Below are positions 43,134 to 52,183 of a stretch of DNA of 64,000 nucleotides, piece by piece. The stretch's first letter is position 1, and every line of letters begins with the position of its first letter. The stretch comes from Pseudovibrio ascidiaceicola (GTDB lineage: Bacteria > Pseudomonadota > Alphaproteobacteria > Rhizobiales > Stappiaceae), in assembly GCF_900114245.1 (NCBI RefSeq), contig NZ_FOSK01000009.1, positions 186,001 through 250,000 of the forward strand, in the 5' to 3' direction. Made by a program: the position numbers and the translations under genes. The notes beneath the pieces were generated by a model. The model had not been told where the DNA came from, did not search any database, and was given only the letters and a program-made list of their open reading frames with translations.

Positions 43134-43173
43134 ACAAAAAAACACCCCGATCAGAAATGGTCGGGGTGTTTGC
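43134..43173. terminator. Bidirectional terminator between NSS and His-rich genes
   Basis: AACACCCCGA at 43141-43150 pairs perfectly with TCGGGGTGTT at 43161-43170. The A run ahead of the stem gives a strong U-tract for the minus-strand His-rich gene. In the + direction only TTT follows. Confidence 0.85.
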
Positions 43174-43194
43174 GTAGGAACTTCCAGTTAGAGA

Positions 43195-43473
43195 TCAATG
43201 CTCGTCTTTTTTGTGATGCTCTCTGGTGTGTTCTTTATGGTCATGCATTTTGGTGTGGTGGTGGCTATCGTCCGAGTGGCTCTTGCCAGGGCGGTGCTTA
43301 TGCGGGTGTTTGTGGCCCTCCGGATCACCTCCATGTTGGGTCTCGGGATGGCTTTTTTGGCCGCGCTCGTACTCCTGACGATCTTTGTTATGTTTATGCT
43401 CATGATCATCGTCATAGCGACGCGCCATTTTTTCCTTGGTATGGGCTGATGTGTTTTGCTGTTTTTCTGTCAT
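43195..43473 (-). CDS. Histidine-rich small protein
   Basis: A 92-residue highly charged protein with 20 His, many of them in HKH, HPHKH and SHHHTK clusters mixed with Asp, Glu and Lys. No Cys, no signal peptide and no hydrophobic segment. Such composition suits binding of nickel, cobalt, zinc or copper, perhaps as a buffer, but function is inferred. The ATG at 43473 is preceded by GCGGGGAAG, and a strong minus-strand terminator follows. A hydrophobic frame on the opposite strand is a shadow of the codon usage. Confidence 0.65.
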   Translation of the reverse strand: MTEKQQNTSAHTKEKMARRYDDDHEHKHNKDRQEYERGQKSHPETQHGGDPEGHKHPHKHRPGKSHSDDSHHHTKMHDHKEHTREHHKKDEH

Positions 43474-43599
43474 CGCTTCCCCGCAGAATTATTGCAGTTT
43501 CTGTTCTACCATACTGGCCATGGCTGGCTTTGACGCGGTGTGATGATAGTTATCGAAAGCTGAGAGGTTGCCCCAAATTTCGACTTAAGTTTACCTGGG

Positions 43600-44100
43600 T
43601 TATTTAGAGTGGAATACCAAAGGTGTTGTGAGAGTAAGATCATCTCTTGATAGGCTTTTAGGTGGATGAGGAAAAGGTGAAGCACTTTTTAGCGCGTTTA
43701 ATGCAGCGGCATCTAACTCTTTGTTACGGCTTGATCTATAAACTCGCAGAGATTTCACAACCCCATTCGATTGTATAGAGAATCTCAGAAGTACACGGCC
43801 TTGAATGCCAGCTTTTTTTAGAGACTTCGAGTAGCTTTGGCTTGCTGCGATTTGTATTTTCTTCAGTACTTGGCCAAAGTATTTTGCCCGGATATCACGC
43901 ATTTCTTTCTTTGCGGGAGCAGCTTTTTGCGAAGCTGCGTTCGCAGTTAAGAAATGCACAAGTGCACCTATTTGGCAAGCCAACAGGGAGCAGCTAAGCA
44001 TTAGAATTCTTGCGAAGCGCTTAGTTTGTTTTCTCTTTTGGTGCTTAGTGTTGATCGGTTCTTCTTCTGCTGTTGCAAGTCCATCCAGATAATCTGGCAA
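43600..44100 (-). CDS. TonB-like energy transducer
   Basis: A 166-residue protein with one N-terminal membrane helix (about ILMLSCSLLACQIGALVHFL) and a C-terminal TonB domain: KKIQIAASQSYSKSLKKAGIQGRVLLRFSIQSNGVVKSLRVYRSS, which fits the TonB_C consensus, then ELDAAALNALKSASPFPHPP. A short linker replaces the long Pro-rich region of E. coli TonB, so reach across the periplasm may be limited. exbB and exbD are not neighbours. I chose TTG at 44100 because of GGAGGT five bases upstream; an alternative GTG is at 44112. Confidence 0.82.
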   Translation of the reverse strand: MPDYLDGLATAEEEPINTKHQKRKQTKRFARILMLSCSLLACQIGALVHFLTANAASQKAAPAKKEMRDIRAKYFGQVLKKIQIAASQSYSKSLKKAGIQGRVLLRFSIQSNGVVKSLRVYRSSRNKELDAAALNALKSASPFPHPPKSLSRDDLTLTTPLVFHSK

Positions 44101-44297
44101 GGTAACCTCCACTCAAGTATGCGGCTTTGATTGCAGAGTTTAGCAGGAGGCAATAGTGGCTGGTCTTCAGAACACAGAAGATGGGCTGATAGTGTCAGCA
44201 GCCGAACTCTCTGATCATTCTTAACGAACGTCTCTTGTTCAGACAATGCTGCTTTGATGGAAACACTCAGCAGTAGAATCTTTCATGGGGTTTTTAG

Positions 44298-44321
44298 CAA
44301 AAAAGGCTGCGCGTGGCAGCC
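44298..44321 (-). terminator. Rho-independent terminator of torA
   Basis: GGCTGC at 44305-44310 and GCAGCC at 44316-44321 form the stem. On the minus strand the U-tract is TTTTTT, just past the torA stop at 44349. Confidence 0.8.
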
Positions 44322-44348
44322 CTTTCTGGTGTTGATTTGGTTCCTGAT

Positions 44349-46784
44349 TTACCCGTTCTTTGGAGCTGTAAAGACTTTAACCTCTGGCAATTCGCCTTCG
44401 AACTTCTCAAAGTCTGCGATGACGGTATGACCGCAGTTGCCTTGTGCCAGCTTGGAGGTGCCAAGGTCTGGTGTAAGGGTGTTAACGTCACCATAGGCGC
44501 AGAGACTGCCGACTTTGCCACCTTCGACAGGATCGTACCAAGCACCTTCATAAAGGCGAATGACGCTTGGCATGATGTCTTCGCTGACGATTGCACCAGC
44601 CAGTGTCTGGCCACGATCATTGAAGATGCGGATGACGTCACCGGACTTGATGCCGCGTGCTTCTGCATCTTTCGGGTTGATCATGCATGGTTCGCGGTCT
44701 GCGACTGCATATCCTTCGCGAAGGACTGTGCCGCAGAGCTGGGAATGCAGGCGATCATTTGGATGACCTGTATTGACGTGAACCGGGAACTTGGCATCCG
44801 GACCATCGAGGCGTTCGAGCGGTTCCATCCACATTGGATGCGGAGGACAGTCGTCGTAGCCCATTTTCTCGATGTTCTTGGAGTAGATCTCGATCTTACC
44901 AGTTGGTGTACCCAGCGGTTCCAGCAAGGGATCTTCTCTGTAGTCTGCGTAGCGGACGTATTCCTTCGCGGCCTGTGAGACCGGATGAACGACAATGCCG
45001 TCTTCCCAGAACTTCTCGAATGCAGGCATTTCAAGATTTTTGCTTGCTGCCTGTTTTTGAGCTTGCTCGTAGTAGTGACGGACCCAATCCATCTCGTCGC
45101 GACCGTCAGTGTATGCTTCTTTGTTGCCAAGGCGGTCTGCCAGATCAACAAAGATGTCGTATTCACTGCGGGCTTCGAAGACAGGATCAACGATCTTCTT
45201 CATCGCGACAGTTGCTTTATTGGAGTAGGAGCCCATCGCTTCAATATCATTGCGTTCATAAGCAGAAGCTGCCGGAAGAACGATATCTGCGAAGCGTGCT
45301 GTTGCGGTCCACTGGTAGTCCTGAACAATCACTGTTTCCAGTTTCTGCCAGGCTTTGATCATGCGGTTGCGATCTTGATGATGGTGGAACGGGTTGCCGC
45401 CAGCCCAGTAGGCAATCTTGATATCGGGGAAGGTATAGCGGGTGCCGTTGAAGTCGTATTCTTCACCCGGACGTTCCAGCATCTCAACAACACGTGCCAC
45501 TGGAATGGAGACGGAGCCTTCCATTGCGCCGCCATCGTTCATGCCAGACAGAGCAGGGCCGTCGGAGGTTGGTGTGCCGCCGTTCGAGTAATGATAGGAG
45601 AGACCGAAGCCGCCACCTGGCAGACCGATCTGACCTAGCATGGAAGCCAGCGTCACCAGCATCCAATGTGGTTGTTCGCCGTGATGCTGACGTTGCAGGG
45701 ACCAGCCGCTGGTGAGCATGGTGCGGTTACCCATGAACAGGCGTGCCAGTTCCTTGATCTTATCAGCTGGGACGCCGCAAATTTCGGAAGCCCATTCAGC
45801 TGATTTTGGCGTCTGATCTGTCTCACCAGTCAGATATGGCAGGAATTTTTCAAAGCCTGCAGTGTACTCGTCCATGAAGTCGGCGTCATACAGCTCTTCA
45901 ACAAAGAGTGTGTGCGCCATGCCGAGCATTAGTGCTACGTCAGTTTGTGGTTTGACCTGTACCCATTCTGCATCCATGAACTCTGCGGTTTTGGATTTCA
46001 AAGGATCAATACAGATGACTTTCTTGCCGGTTTTCTTGAATTCTTCAAGATAGGTGTAACTGTCGTGATCTGCGATCAGCCAGTCGATTTGATTGGTCTT
46101 GATTGGGTCTGCACCCCAAACGACCAGTACTTCTGTGTTGTCGACAACAACGGGCCAGACTGTCTGCTGCTCATAGACTTCCAGCGTGCCCATGACATGC
46201 GGCATGATCACCTGAGAGGCACCGGTTGAGTAGTCGCCTGTATGGGTTACGTTTGGCATTTGCAGGCCGCGGTTGATCAGGCGGCGCAACAGGCTGCGGC
46301 TGTTATGGATCTTGCCTGCGCTCTTCCAGCCATAAGTGCCGGTGAAGATACTGCGTGGACCATGTGTCGCCTTGGCGTATTTGAGTTCCTGAGCAACAAG
46401 GTCGAGAGCTTTGTCCCAGCTGACGCGCACAAAATCATTGCTTCCGCGGTCTTCAACGTCAGCGCCACGACCTTTTTCAAGATAGGCACGACGGACCATT
46501 GGATATTTGATGCGCGATGGTGAATAGACGGAGTCCATAACACCAGCCAGCTGATGGCTAGGATGCGGATCCTGCTCCCAAGGTTTTACTTCTGTCCAGC
46601 GACCATCTTTAACCACTGCACGGAATGCACCCCAGTGACAACCGGAGAGAACTTCTCCGTTGACTGCTGCTTGCGCAAAGCGTGGTGAGAAAATGGATGG
46701 AGCCAGCACACCTAAAGCACCCAGTGCGGAGGCGCCTTTCAGGAAACTACGGCGAGACGTATAGTTTGCAATGATTTTCGACAT
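44349..46784 (-). CDS. torA: Trimethylamine-N-oxide reductase, catalytic subunit
   Basis: An 811-residue molybdopterin enzyme that reduces TMAO to trimethylamine in the periplasm, with electrons from TorC. The N-terminus is a Tat signal (SRRSFLKG at about residues 10-17, with hydrophobic ALGALGVLAPSIF). The mature protein is full length for TorA/DorA and includes HTGDYSTGASQVIMPHVMGTLEVYEQQ and VQDYQWTATARFADIVLPAASAYER of the Mo-bisMGD family. I chose the ATG at 46784. The gene has its own promoter region (46785-46951) with the 37-bp element and ends with a terminator. Confidence 0.95.
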   Translation of the reverse strand: MSKIIANYTSRRSFLKGASALGALGVLAPSIFSPRFAQAAVNGEVLSGCHWGAFRAVVKDGRWTEVKPWEQDPHPSHQLAGVMDSVYSPSRIKYPMVRRAYLEKGRGADVEDRGSNDFVRVSWDKALDLVAQELKYAKATHGPRSIFTGTYGWKSAGKIHNSRSLLRRLINRGLQMPNVTHTGDYSTGASQVIMPHVMGTLEVYEQQTVWPVVVDNTEVLVVWGADPIKTNQIDWLIADHDSYTYLEEFKKTGKKVICIDPLKSKTAEFMDAEWVQVKPQTDVALMLGMAHTLFVEELYDADFMDEYTAGFEKFLPYLTGETDQTPKSAEWASEICGVPADKIKELARLFMGNRTMLTSGWSLQRQHHGEQPHWMLVTLASMLGQIGLPGGGFGLSYHYSNGGTPTSDGPALSGMNDGGAMEGSVSIPVARVVEMLERPGEEYDFNGTRYTFPDIKIAYWAGGNPFHHHQDRNRMIKAWQKLETVIVQDYQWTATARFADIVLPAASAYERNDIEAMGSYSNKATVAMKKIVDPVFEARSEYDIFVDLADRLGNKEAYTDGRDEMDWVRHYYEQAQKQAASKNLEMPAFEKFWEDGIVVHPVSQAAKEYVRYADYREDPLLEPLGTPTGKIEIYSKNIEKMGYDDCPPHPMWMEPLERLDGPDAKFPVHVNTGHPNDRLHSQLCGTVLREGYAVADREPCMINPKDAEARGIKSGDVIRIFNDRGQTLAGAIVSEDIMPSVIRLYEGAWYDPVEGGKVGSLCAYGDVNTLTPDLGTSKLAQGNCGHTVIADFEKFEGELPEVKVFTAPKNG

Positions 46785-46906
46785 CTCTGCTGTCCTTTTA
46801 TTTTGGCAGACAATCGATGAGTTGAGCAAGTTGCTCGATGAAAACAGCCTGTTTTCTCTTGAGATTCACCCTAGTCACTGCGTGTAAACGTGGTTCGCGC
46901 GTTGAT

Positions 46907-46943
46907 TGAACGGGATGTAAAATCGAGTAAACAGGTTGTAAAT
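46907..46943. promoter_or_regulatory. Putative TorR-binding element upstream of torA
   Basis: A 37-base block that matches 48890-48926 at 30 positions. It begins TGAACGGGATGTAAAAT and carries three GTAAA units (GATGTAAAA, GAGTAAACA, GTTGTAAAT). It lies in the torD-torA gap, about 120 bases before the torA start. A further GTGTAAAC is at about 46882. Confidence 0.7.
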
Positions 46944-46951
46944 GGAGGTGG

Positions 46952-47635
46952 TCAGGTGGTGGCTTCTGCCTCATTCAAGTGGGCAGAATCCATGGCGAGC
47001 CAAGTGTTGAGACCATCGGCCAACTCTTTGTAAAAGCCTGATTTATCAAAGCGCTTACAGCTCTCGCAAAAGGAGGGCACCCAGTTCAGGAGATGGTTTG
47101 AGAGGAACCAGATCTGGCTCTGATGCAAAGTGTATGCAGTCTCGTGATTACCGTTGGCTTCGGCCAGTGCTTCGCGGTCGATGTATTCCGCTAATACGTT
47201 GAGTTGGACACCGAGGTGATCAGCTGGTTCTTTCAGCGAGTTTTCGATGGAGATGCCCAGATCCTGAAGGATCTTGTTCATGTCTGCTGTCGGCTTTTGG
47301 AAGAGCGTGCCTTTTTCGTTGTAAAAGGCTGATTCATAAGGAGGGGCAGAATGCTGTCCGCCAACGCCTAGAAACAGACGGGAGTACGCGGTTGCCAGAT
47401 CGAGTACCTTCGCCTGATAGCTCTCGCGGGGCAGTTCTGTCAGTTTGGTGAGCTCGCCTGTAAATGGTGCTAGTGCTGGTGCCAGTGAGAAGACATCCAA
47501 AAGGGCTCGGCCTTCTGGAGAGCTGTAGCTCTCCAGAGTTTCTATTTTCACTTCGCTGGTGAAGAAGCTTGCCAGCCAGCGGTAGACCAGAGACCTATCG
47601 TTGTTGGACAGGATGATGGTGTCGTGTTTACCCAT
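46952..47635 (-). CDS. torD: TorA-specific chaperone TorD
   Basis: A 227-residue all-helical chaperone of the TorD/DmsD/NarJ family that binds apo-TorA and its Tat signal during cofactor loading. It includes NDRSLVYRWLASFFTSEV, the family motif YSRLFLGVGGQHSAPPYESAFYNEKG and a DHLGVQLNVLAEYIDREA helix. Its start overlaps the torC stop by eight bases (47628-47635), so torC and torD are translated from the same message. torA follows after a 167-base gap with its own control region. Confidence 0.93.
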   Translation of the reverse strand: MGKHDTIILSNNDRSLVYRWLASFFTSEVKIETLESYSSPEGRALLDVFSLAPALAPFTGELTKLTELPRESYQAKVLDLATAYSRLFLGVGGQHSAPPYESAFYNEKGTLFQKPTADMNKILQDLGISIENSLKEPADHLGVQLNVLAEYIDREALAEANGNHETAYTLHQSQIWFLSNHLLNWVPSFCESCKRFDKSGFYKELADGLNTWLAMDSAHLNEAEATT

Positions 47636-48800
47636 GAGCTTTACTCCCGCCTGTGTCTTTTGCGTTGAGCTGCAGGTATTTCTGCAAGATGCGGTATTGC
47701 TCTTTGTCCAGCGAAATGAAGCGCTTCATGGCTTTCAAAGAGCCGATCCATTGGTTGGCGAGGAAGTGCTCAGGATCGCGCAGGCCATGGCATGTTGAGC
47801 AGGCCGCGCCATACATTTCTTTGGTGTAGCTCCAGAGCTGATCTCCATCTGAAATCAGGTTTTCCTTTGAGACCCATGTATCGATTTGTACTTGATGCCA
47901 GGTGAGCTCAGTGTCCGGATCAACTTCGGTTTTCAAGCGTTCGATTTTGTCAGTTACCTTCTTGCCAACTGTGGCGGAGAAAATACGCTGACCTCTGAGG
48001 GCATAGATCACCCGGTCCACCTGATCTTGCTGCCAACCAGCAATGCGGACTTTGAGCAATTCGCCTCGGCGCTCCAGAACGGTGACGTCGGTTCCGCCGA
48101 GAATGCGACCATCGCTTTTGCCGTTGCTTTTCGCTTTTGATTGATCAACGAAGAAGGGTTTGCTGGTTATGGCGTAAAGGTGCTCTGCTGTTGCGCCTTC
48201 GCTTACTGACAGGGCCTTGAGCTCGTCATACATAGCTTTGTAGCCCTGAGACATGTCCGGCAGTTTGTGAGCGATGCCTTTGTGGCAGGAGATGCAGGTT
48301 TCGCCGTCTTTGAAGCCCTTCTGCATGGTTTCAGAGGCTTTGGGGTGCTGCTTTGCAAAGTCCATGGAGCTTTGCTTGTGACAGTTGCGGCATTGCTGGG
48401 AGTCGTTGGCTTCCATCTCTGCCCAGACACTTTTAGCCATGGTCAGGCGATGGGCTTCAAACTTCTCCTTGGTATCGATCTTACCAGTGAGTTTGGAGTA
48501 GACCTCTTTGGCAGCCTCGATCTTGCGAATGATCTTTGGGTAAGTTTCTTTGGGCACGTGGCAATCTGAACAGACTGCCTGAACACCGGATGCATTCGAG
48601 AAGTGCGGAGATTTCTTGTACTCCTCGTAGACGGTGCTGCGCATTTCATGACACGAGACGCAGAACTCCAGAGTGTTTGTGTAGTCCATTGCGGTATGGA
48701 AACCGCCCCAGAACACGACGCCACCTGCAAATGTGCCGAACAGTAATAAGCTTATTGGAAATATTGCGGTTTTCGTCCGCAGGAGTCGCCAGATATTCAT
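47628..48800 (-). CDS. torC: Pentaheme c-type cytochrome TorC (NapC/NirT family)
   Basis: A 390-residue membrane-anchored cytochrome that passes electrons from menaquinol/quinol to TorA. The N-terminal membrane helix (FPISLLLFGTFAGGVVFWGGF) anchors it to the periplasmic side. Four heme motifs lie in the NapC domain: CVSCHEM, CSDCHVP, CRNCHKQ and CISCHKG. The fifth, CSTCHGL, lies in the C-terminal extension found in TorC but not NapC. All five hemes are therefore present. It overlaps torD and is divergent from torR. Confidence 0.95.
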   Translation of the reverse strand: MNIWRLLRTKTAIFPISLLLFGTFAGGVVFWGGFHTAMDYTNTLEFCVSCHEMRSTVYEEYKKSPHFSNASGVQAVCSDCHVPKETYPKIIRKIEAAKEVYSKLTGKIDTKEKFEAHRLTMAKSVWAEMEANDSQQCRNCHKQSSMDFAKQHPKASETMQKGFKDGETCISCHKGIAHKLPDMSQGYKAMYDELKALSVSEGATAEHLYAITSKPFFVDQSKAKSNGKSDGRILGGTDVTVLERRGELLKVRIAGWQQDQVDRVIYALRGQRIFSATVGKKVTDKIERLKTEVDPDTELTWHQVQIDTWVSKENLISDGDQLWSYTKEMYGAACSTCHGLRDPEHFLANQWIGSLKAMKRFISLDKEQYRILQKYLQLNAKDTGGSKAHG

Positions 48801-48889
48801 CTTCTATCTCTTTTGCACTCTCGGACAAGTCGGTCCGTTCAATGCTCAGAGAATTAGACTAAGGTTGTAAATAGCGTTTGGAGGAAATA

Positions 48890-48926
48890 TGAACGGGGTG
48901 TAGAATGGTGTAAACATGATGTAAAC
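48890..48926. promoter_or_regulatory. Putative TorR-binding element between torC and torR
   Basis: A 37-base block begins TGAACGGGGTGTAGAAT and matches the torA element at 30 of 37 positions, with tandem GTGTAAACA and GATGTAAAC. The 10-mer ATATGAACGG (48888-48897) also matches the reverse complement of the E. coli tor box CTGTTCATAT at nine of ten positions. It lies 22 bases ahead of the torR start and 90 bases ahead of torC, so it can control both. Confidence 0.7.
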
Positions 48927-48947
48927 ACACAAGCCGACAACAAGCAT

Positions 48948-49655
48948 ATGACAAACAAGGCACATATACTGGTCGTTGATGATGACCTGACCAGCCGCGT
49001 CGCACTTTCCGGATACTTTGAGACTGAAGGATACCGTGTTTCTGAAGCAGAAGACGGGGCGCAGATGCGTTCGGTTTTTGCTGGTGGTGATGTGGACCTG
49101 ATTATGCTTGATATTCGATTGCCTGATGATGATGGTCTGACGCTTTTAAAGGACGTGCGGAAGAAGTCCGACGTCGGGATCATCATGGTGACGGGCCGGA
49201 CAGATGAAGTAGACCGGATCGTTGCGCTTGAGATGGAAGCGGATGACTATGTAATCAAGCCGTTTAGTCCGCGTGAGTTGCTGGCGCGTTCCAAGAACCT
49301 TTTGCGCCGTGTGAGAGCAGGGCGAGTGTCTTGTGTTGTTGATGAGCGTGTGTTGAGTTTCTCAGGCTGGGTTCTGGATTTAGATAAACGTGGGCTCAAG
49401 TCTCCTGAAGGGGAAGACGTTCGACTGACACGCGGCGAATTTGAGTTGCTCTCTGCGCTGGTTGAGAACAAGGGCCGTGTGCTCACTCGTGATAATCTGC
49501 TGGATCACCTGAACCACCGGGAATGGGACCCCAGCGACCGAACTGTTGATGTGCTGATTGGCCGGTTGCGCCGTAAGATTGAGATTAACCCCAAAGATCC
49601 GACTTTGATCATGACCGTGCATGGTGTGGGCTACGTGTTTACTGGCGCGTACTGA
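48948..49655 (+). CDS. torR: Response regulator TorR (OmpR/PhoB family)
   Basis: A 235-residue regulator. The receiver domain (about residues 5-117) has VDDD at 10-13 and the phosphorylated Asp55 in MLDIRLPD, plus the Lys in VIKPFSPREL. The C-terminal winged-helix DNA-binding domain (about 135-232) reads TRGEFELLSALVENKGRVLTRDNLLDHL and VLIGRLRRKIE. In E. coli TorR activates torCAD when TMAO is present, and the 37-bp repeats are its probable targets here. It is divergent from torC and convergent with a hybrid kinase, the stop codons being seven bases apart. Confidence 0.93.
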   Translation: MTNKAHILVVDDDLTSRVALSGYFETEGYRVSEAEDGAQMRSVFAGGDVDLIMLDIRLPDDDGLTLLKDVRKKSDVGIIMVTGRTDEVDRIVALEMEADDYVIKPFSPRELLARSKNLLRRVRAGRVSCVVDERVLSFSGWVLDLDKRGLKSPEGEDVRLTRGEFELLSALVENKGRVLTRDNLLDHLNHREWDPSDRTVDVLIGRLRRKIEINPKDPTLIMTVHGVGYVFTGAY

Positions 49656-49661
49656 AGGCGC

Positions 49662-52052
49662 TTATGGGCTTGTCGACGTTTTCGTCAGGCAACTGAGCCA
49701 GGTTTCGTTCAGCTTGTGCTTTGAGGCTGTATAGGTCACCTCCAGAGCGCTGAAGATCTCCATAGTTTTGTGTTTCTCCTCATTTTGAGCTGCGTGTTCC
49801 AACTGCTCTGCGAGATCAGCGGTATGAATGAGGCCCACATTATGTGAGGCACCTTTCATACTGTGCGCCTTGTCTCTGATCTTGGAGAAGTTTTGGGTTG
49901 CGATGTGGTTTCGTAGCTCTGGAATGATGAAGCGCGATGTTTGCATATATGCATCGAAAATGCGTTTAGCGCGGACTTCTCCCAACATCTCGAAATGACC
50001 ACGTAACACTGTTGTATCAATGAGCTCTGTAGGTTGCTCCTGCAATGTCTGTCTGGATTTACGTGCAAACATGGCTCTGTCAGAGAGGCAGGAGGCGATG
50101 GCATCCTCAAGGTCCTCTTGGGAATACGGCTTGCCAAGGAACCCATCGGCACCAGCAGTGAAGCTCTTCTCGATATCAGCTAGGAAGATGCAGGCGCTTT
50201 GTACAATAACAGGAATGCTTGAGATGTGATGATAGTGAGAAGCACGGATCCGGGCGATGGTATCTGTGCCGCTGAGGCCGGGCATGCGATTGTCCATGAG
50301 CACCAGATCGAAGTGGTGCTGGTTCAACTGGGCCAATGCATCTTCCCCGCTGCCAACTGTGCAACATCTATGGCCTGCCTTTTCGAGAAAGCCTTCAGTC
50401 ACTAACTGATTGACCTTATTGTCTTCAACCAACAAGATTTTCAGTTTTTTCGGCTTCCAGGTATCCTGTTTATCTTCAATGACGCTGACAGTTTGATCCG
50501 TTTCGTAGAACGGAATGGTGAAGTGGAAGCTTGCGCCCTGAGTTTGGTTAGAGCGGCAACCGATTTCGCCACCCATCGCGTTGACCAGCCGTTTTGAGAT
50601 TGCAAGACCGAGACCAGTTCCTCCGAATAAGCGATTGATCGCGGCGTTTTGCTGTACAAATGGTTCAAACAGATAGCCGTGATCTCCGGTGGGCAGACCC
50701 ACTCCAGTATCCGTCACCATGATCTGAAGACATCGGGCCTGTCGGATCTTGCTTACAGGAATATGTACACCGATGGTGATGGAACCTGCATTGGTAAACT
50801 TGATGGCATTGCTAACGAAATTCAACAGGATCTGCCTGATCTTGGTGGGATCAGCCCGCAGTATCTCTGGAACCTGAGGATGTACATCTATGTGAAGCCG
50901 TAGGCCTTTGGTCTCCGCGTCTTGTTGTGTCAAATCGATGACTTGCTTGATGACTTGTCGGATCTTGAAATCAACGGTCTCCAATTCCAGTGAACCTGCT
51001 TCCACCTTAGAGTAATCCAGCACATCGTTGAGGATTGAGCGCAGCATTTCGCTGGAAGAGATGATGCCATCCAGATAACGGTGCTGCTCTGGGTTCAGGT
51101 CTGTATCTTTAAGGAGATCTGCTAATCCAAGCACACCGTTCAGCGGCGTTCTGATTTCGTGACTCATGGAAGCGAGGAACGTGGACTTAGCGCTGTTGGC
51201 CGCTTCAGCTTCTTCCTTTGCCTTTTTATGATCGGTGACATCATTGAGGATAAGGATCATGCCCGGAAACTTGCGGCTAAAGTCGACGATATGTTGGGCG
51301 CGAATATCAAAAACGCGTGGACCAATTGAGGTATCCAGCGTGATGTCTGTAAAGCAGCTTTCCAGCTTTTGCGGCAAGTACGCCTGTAGCTGGTTTGTCA
51401 GCAGTTCTCGTGTCGCGGCGTTGACGTATTTGATGTTGGTGTTCTGCAACCCGCAGAAAACAGCTTGTGCTGCATAATTGAGATCATTGACCTTGCCGTC
51501 CTCGTCCATCAACACGATTGGGTCGCTCAAGCTCTCCAGAATGGTGAGGTACTTGTTCTTCTCATTGGTGATACGGCGGTTTTCTTCATAAGCCTCATGC
51601 AGTTTTTTATCTTCTGCAACACCACTCCATTCGGTTGAAAACCCAAGTTCCATGAAATCGAAATAGCGCAGTAAGTAGGCGCGATATCTGGCACAATCTG
51701 TCTCTGAAAACCCTTGTGTTTCCAGCAGGTCCAGATAAGCGCGGCGGTAGTACTTTGTCAGACCGAGGAAATAGCCCAGTGTTACACCTCTGGATCGGTG
51801 GCTCCTGGCTTGCTTTACGCCAAATGCAGCGAAGGGATGATTGGAAAAATCGGAGCTGACATCAATTTCAGGCGGTGTGTCATAACACTCCATCGCTTTG
51901 ACAATGGATTTCGAGAGGCCTTCAACTGATATTCGCCATGCCTCCCGCAGTGTGGCTGTGTACTGCGTGTAACCCTGACTTTTGGCATAAAAGAATATGC
52001 GGTCTATCAGTGTGTTTTCATTTTCTAAAATCAGATTTCGCAGCACATGCAT
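49662..52052 (-). CDS. Soluble hybrid sensor histidine kinase (TorS-like)
   Basis: A 796-residue kinase that probably phosphorylates TorR. The domain order is an N-terminal all-helical sensor (about 1-140), a PAS domain (170-273), HisKA with His298 in MSHEIRTPLNG, HATPase (about 395-515), a receiver with Asp587 in MDNRMPG, and an Hpt domain with His730 in AHSMKGASHNVG. So all phosphorelay residues are present. No membrane helix and no signal peptide occur, unlike E. coli TorS with its periplasmic domain. I chose the ATG at 52052 with GGAGG five bases upstream; the frame starts at 52103. torT is absent nearby. Confidence 0.9.
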   Translation of the reverse strand: MHVLRNLILENENTLIDRIFFYAKSQGYTQYTATLREAWRISVEGLSKSIVKAMECYDTPPEIDVSSDFSNHPFAAFGVKQARSHRSRGVTLGYFLGLTKYYRRAYLDLLETQGFSETDCARYRAYLLRYFDFMELGFSTEWSGVAEDKKLHEAYEENRRITNEKNKYLTILESLSDPIVLMDEDGKVNDLNYAAQAVFCGLQNTNIKYVNAATRELLTNQLQAYLPQKLESCFTDITLDTSIGPRVFDIRAQHIVDFSRKFPGMILILNDVTDHKKAKEEAEAANSAKSTFLASMSHEIRTPLNGVLGLADLLKDTDLNPEQHRYLDGIISSSEMLRSILNDVLDYSKVEAGSLELETVDFKIRQVIKQVIDLTQQDAETKGLRLHIDVHPQVPEILRADPTKIRQILLNFVSNAIKFTNAGSITIGVHIPVSKIRQARCLQIMVTDTGVGLPTGDHGYLFEPFVQQNAAINRLFGGTGLGLAISKRLVNAMGGEIGCRSNQTQGASFHFTIPFYETDQTVSVIEDKQDTWKPKKLKILLVEDNKVNQLVTEGFLEKAGHRCCTVGSGEDALAQLNQHHFDLVLMDNRMPGLSGTDTIARIRASHYHHISSIPVIVQSACIFLADIEKSFTAGADGFLGKPYSQEDLEDAIASCLSDRAMFARKSRQTLQEQPTELIDTTVLRGHFEMLGEVRAKRIFDAYMQTSRFIIPELRNHIATQNFSKIRDKAHSMKGASHNVGLIHTADLAEQLEHAAQNEEKHKTMEIFSALEVTYTASKHKLNETWLSCLTKTSTSP

Positions 52053-52183
52053 GACAGCCTCCGTCCTGCTTTCAGGCATGATACGAAGGGAAGGGACGGT
52101 CAAATTAAAACTGCTGTGCTACGTGCTGGGGCGTACGCAGCACTTCATAGCTGGTGATGCTTTTGAGTGTTTTGCGATGGAAG

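Noticed and set aside
43198-43449. A hydrophobic + strand frame of 83 codons opposite the His-rich gene.
   Set aside because: His codons read backwards give Met/Val codons; the minus-strand frame has a ribosome site and terminator.
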